From the NCBI GenBank assembly GCA_050114795.1, contig JASFRS010000045.1, positions 1 through 15,946 of the forward strand: a stretch of 15,946 nucleotides of DNA. Direction: 5' to 3'. Shown piece by piece: positions 14,881-15,946 of this stretch. Positions within the stretch are counted from its first letter, which is position 1; each line of letters begins with the position of its first letter. The notes beneath the pieces are model-generated. The model made no database searches. It was not told the DNA's origin and saw only the letters and a list, made by a program, of their open reading frames with translations. This DNA comes from JASFRS01 sp050114795. Its GTDB lineage: Bacteria; Pseudomonadota; Alphaproteobacteria; Sphingomonadales; CAKZYD01. Made by a program: the position numbers and the translations under genes.

Positions 14881-14927
14881 GTTTACATTGGCGAAATTTT
14901 CTCGCCTCAGTTCCGGCTTTCTAAGAA

Positions 14928-15371
14928 TTAAGAGCCCCGGTTCTCAAGTTTCACCTGCCTAAACACTGTTATATCTGAGGCTTCGGGGACGACGCCGATT
15001 TGGTTCATCATGTCGGCCACAAAGCCGCGATGATAGGTTCCGTGATTGACCTGGTGGAGAATGATTTCGGCAACGGTCATTTTGCCATGGCCCCCATCAA
15101 TGAATGGGAATTCAATGACTTCTGACAGGCCTTCTTCATCAAGCTCGCAAGAGAGATCGAGATACCATTGGTCAATCACCTGTTGATCCGCCCACAGGTT
15201 TTCAAGATCAGGTGTTATTTCCGTATTACGGGATGTATATCCATGGTCTCGTTTTTGGATATGAGCCTGAAATATTTTATCCACGACATAGATATGATTA
15301 AGTGTGCGAACCATATTGCCGAAATTGGGTAAATGGTCATATCTAGAATGCCAACAGCGGGCGTTTATCAC
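14928..15371 (-). pseudogene. DinB-family protein, N-terminally truncated
   Basis: The 147-codon frame matches the DinB/YfiT-like metal-binding four-helix family from about residue 15: NFGNMVRTLNHIYVVDKIFQ, then ILHQVNHGTYHRGFVADMM and DITVF at the end. The metal-ligand histidines (His26, His110, His114) are present. The first helix, usually 30-45 residues with a YNxWAN-like motif, is missing; the only available start is a GTG at 15371 without a clear ribosome binding site, and a stop lies in frame just upstream at about 15405. A separate small ORF ends there. DinB proteins act as thiol-dependent or metal-dependent enzymes, often of unknown substrate. It may be a remnant or a shortened, still expressed protein; I favour a remnant. 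Confidence 0.65.
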
Positions 15372-15404
15372 TGCGTCCGCTATTGGTGTGATTATAAATT
15401 GTCG

Positions 15405-15554
15405 CTAATTTTTGCAGCCATTTTTATCGCAAGTAATACGGCTGGATGTATTTTCCCAATGGCTTGGGTGTTCTTTTGTGTCAAAGCCACATCCAGTTGT
15501 GCCACCTTTGCTTCCCTGATGAACTTCCCCTGTGGGAGTGTGCTTTACGGCCAT
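15405..15554 (-). CDS. Small Cys/His-rich protein, 49 residues
   Basis: An ATG at 15554 follows AAAGGA (15568-15563) by eight bases, a strong ribosome binding site. The product starts MAVKHTPTGEVHQGSKGG, has TGCGFDTKEHPSHW in the middle and ends ITCDKNGCKN. Three cysteines (22, 43, 48) and four histidines could hold a metal, with GCGFD and CDKNGC resembling knuckles. There is no signal peptide or membrane segment. I believe I have seen similar short orphan proteins in other proteobacteria but cannot name a family or function. It lies upstream of, and in the same direction as, the truncated DinB frame, where the DinB N-terminus should be. Confidence 0.65.
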   Translation of the reverse strand: MAVKHTPTGEVHQGSKGGTTGCGFDTKEHPSHWENTSSRITCDKNGCKN

Positions 15555-15827
15555 AAGTTAATTCCTTTGATCGAGTTAAAGCCCTTATGTTTACACCTGA
15601 TATTTTAAGTTAACACCTATAGCGTGTGTATACTGGGAATGTATTCTAGTAAACAGATAATTTACAATCCTGGAAATAAGTTTTTGGCTTGTCTCGGGAA
15701 TTATTTTATTGGGTACGTTAGCATGGGTGGGGCGCGTGACTGTTCTAGGGGTGGCTGCTTTGCTCCTGGTTAAATACGAGCCAAGTAGAGCCTTGCTCAT
15801 TATTGAAAAATCGATTCTTGAGGCACC
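15555..15827. other. AT-rich stretch without a supported gene
   Basis: Between the small ORF and the partial gene at the window end I see no gene I can support. Part of it is markedly AT-rich: 15601-15660 has 18 G or C in 60. A minus-strand frame (15591-15800) and a hydrophobic plus-strand frame (15661-15831) are open, but neither has a convincing start or a recognisable product. It presumably holds the promoter of the small ORF. Confidence 0.4.
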
Positions 15828-15946
15828 CTAAAATGCAAATGGGTCATCTTCTTGAGCGAATGGATCATCTGGGTTCAAGACTTTTTTTGTTACTACTGCT
15901 TCCTGACAATTAAGCATTGCATTTGCTGCTTTTGCAGACCCCTTTA
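15828..15946 (-). CDS. C-terminus of an unrecognised acidic protein (partial)
   Basis: An open minus-strand frame enters from the window edge and ends at TAG (15830-15828), giving 38 residues. The sequence is Ala/Lys-rich at first (KGSAKAANAMLNCQEAVV) and then acidic with a repeated DPFA element: NPDDPFAQEDDPFAF at the C-terminus. The repeated Asp-Asp-Pro-Phe ending loosely resembles the acidic, Phe-ending tips used by single-stranded DNA-binding proteins to recruit partners, but this is only a resemblance. The other two frames on this strand have stops early. Too short to assign. Confidence 0.5.
   Translation of the reverse strand, partial: KGSAKAANAMLNCQEAVVTKKVLNPDDPFAQEDDPFAF

Noticed and set aside
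14890..14906. Hairpin GGCGA...TCGCC as a terminator for the tRNA-repeat transcript
   Set aside because: Only five base pairs and no T-run after it.
15591..15800. Minus-strand 69-codon frame
   Set aside because: No ribosome binding site, no recognisable motif, and it overlaps the upstream region needed by the small ORF at 15405-15554.
15661..15831. Hydrophobic plus-strand frame (WLVSGIILLGTLAWVG...)
   Set aside because: It looks like a membrane segment but has no ATG or supported alternative start and no Shine-Dalgarno; low-GC plus-strand chance frame is more likely.

Overview
The window reads as chromosomal DNA of an alphaproteobacterium of moderate GC. The main evidence is the gene order rplU-rpmA-GNAT-obg-proB-proA-nadD-rsfS-rlmH-envC-ctpA-divergent polysaccharide deacetylase-rppH, which I know from alphaproteobacterial genomes. 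The L21 Ala/Lys/Pro tail, the HspQ sequence and the PhnA-domain protein fit as well. I cannot fix the order or genus.

Positions 1-10717 (minus strand) hold one long housekeeping block. It begins at a strong sigma70-like promoter (10690-10717) that drives rplU and rpmA (ribosomal proteins L21 and L27) and ends at an intrinsic terminator (9675-9705). Next come a RimJ/RimL-type acetyltransferase, the ribosome-assembly GTPase Obg, the first two enzymes of proline synthesis (ProB, ProA), NadD (NAD synthesis), RsfS and RlmH (ribosome silencing and 23S methylation), then a cell-envelope group: an EnvC-like amidase activator, the periplasmic protease CtpA and a divergent polysaccharide deacetylase. 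RppH, cut by the window start, closes the block. From obg to ctpA the genes overlap or lie within a few bases of each other. Several starts are TTG or GTG and overlap the previous stop codon, which suggests translational coupling.

Positions 10772-12959 (plus strand) hold a small PhnA-domain protein lacking the usual zinc ribbon and a complete periplasmic gamma-glutamyltransferase, ended by a bidirectional terminator. Convergent to it is hspQ (minus), followed by an exported protein made of two tandem four-cysteine LprI-like domains (13514-14419).

Positions 14634-15946 look like an accessory region. A tRNA-Ser(CGA) is followed by two 68-bp near-identical units, each ending in an exact or near-exact copy of the tRNA's 3' end and each containing a nested inverted repeat that could compete with the T-arm. 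This resembles the rtT repeats downstream of tyrT in E. coli. Beyond it lie a DinB-family gene lacking its N-terminal part, a 49-codon Cys/His-rich small ORF with a good ribosome binding site, a locally AT-rich stretch, and the C-terminus of an unrecognised acidic protein running off the window. The tRNA, the tail copies, the truncated gene and the composition shift together suggest an integration or rearrangement hotspot. No integrase or transposase is visible in the window.
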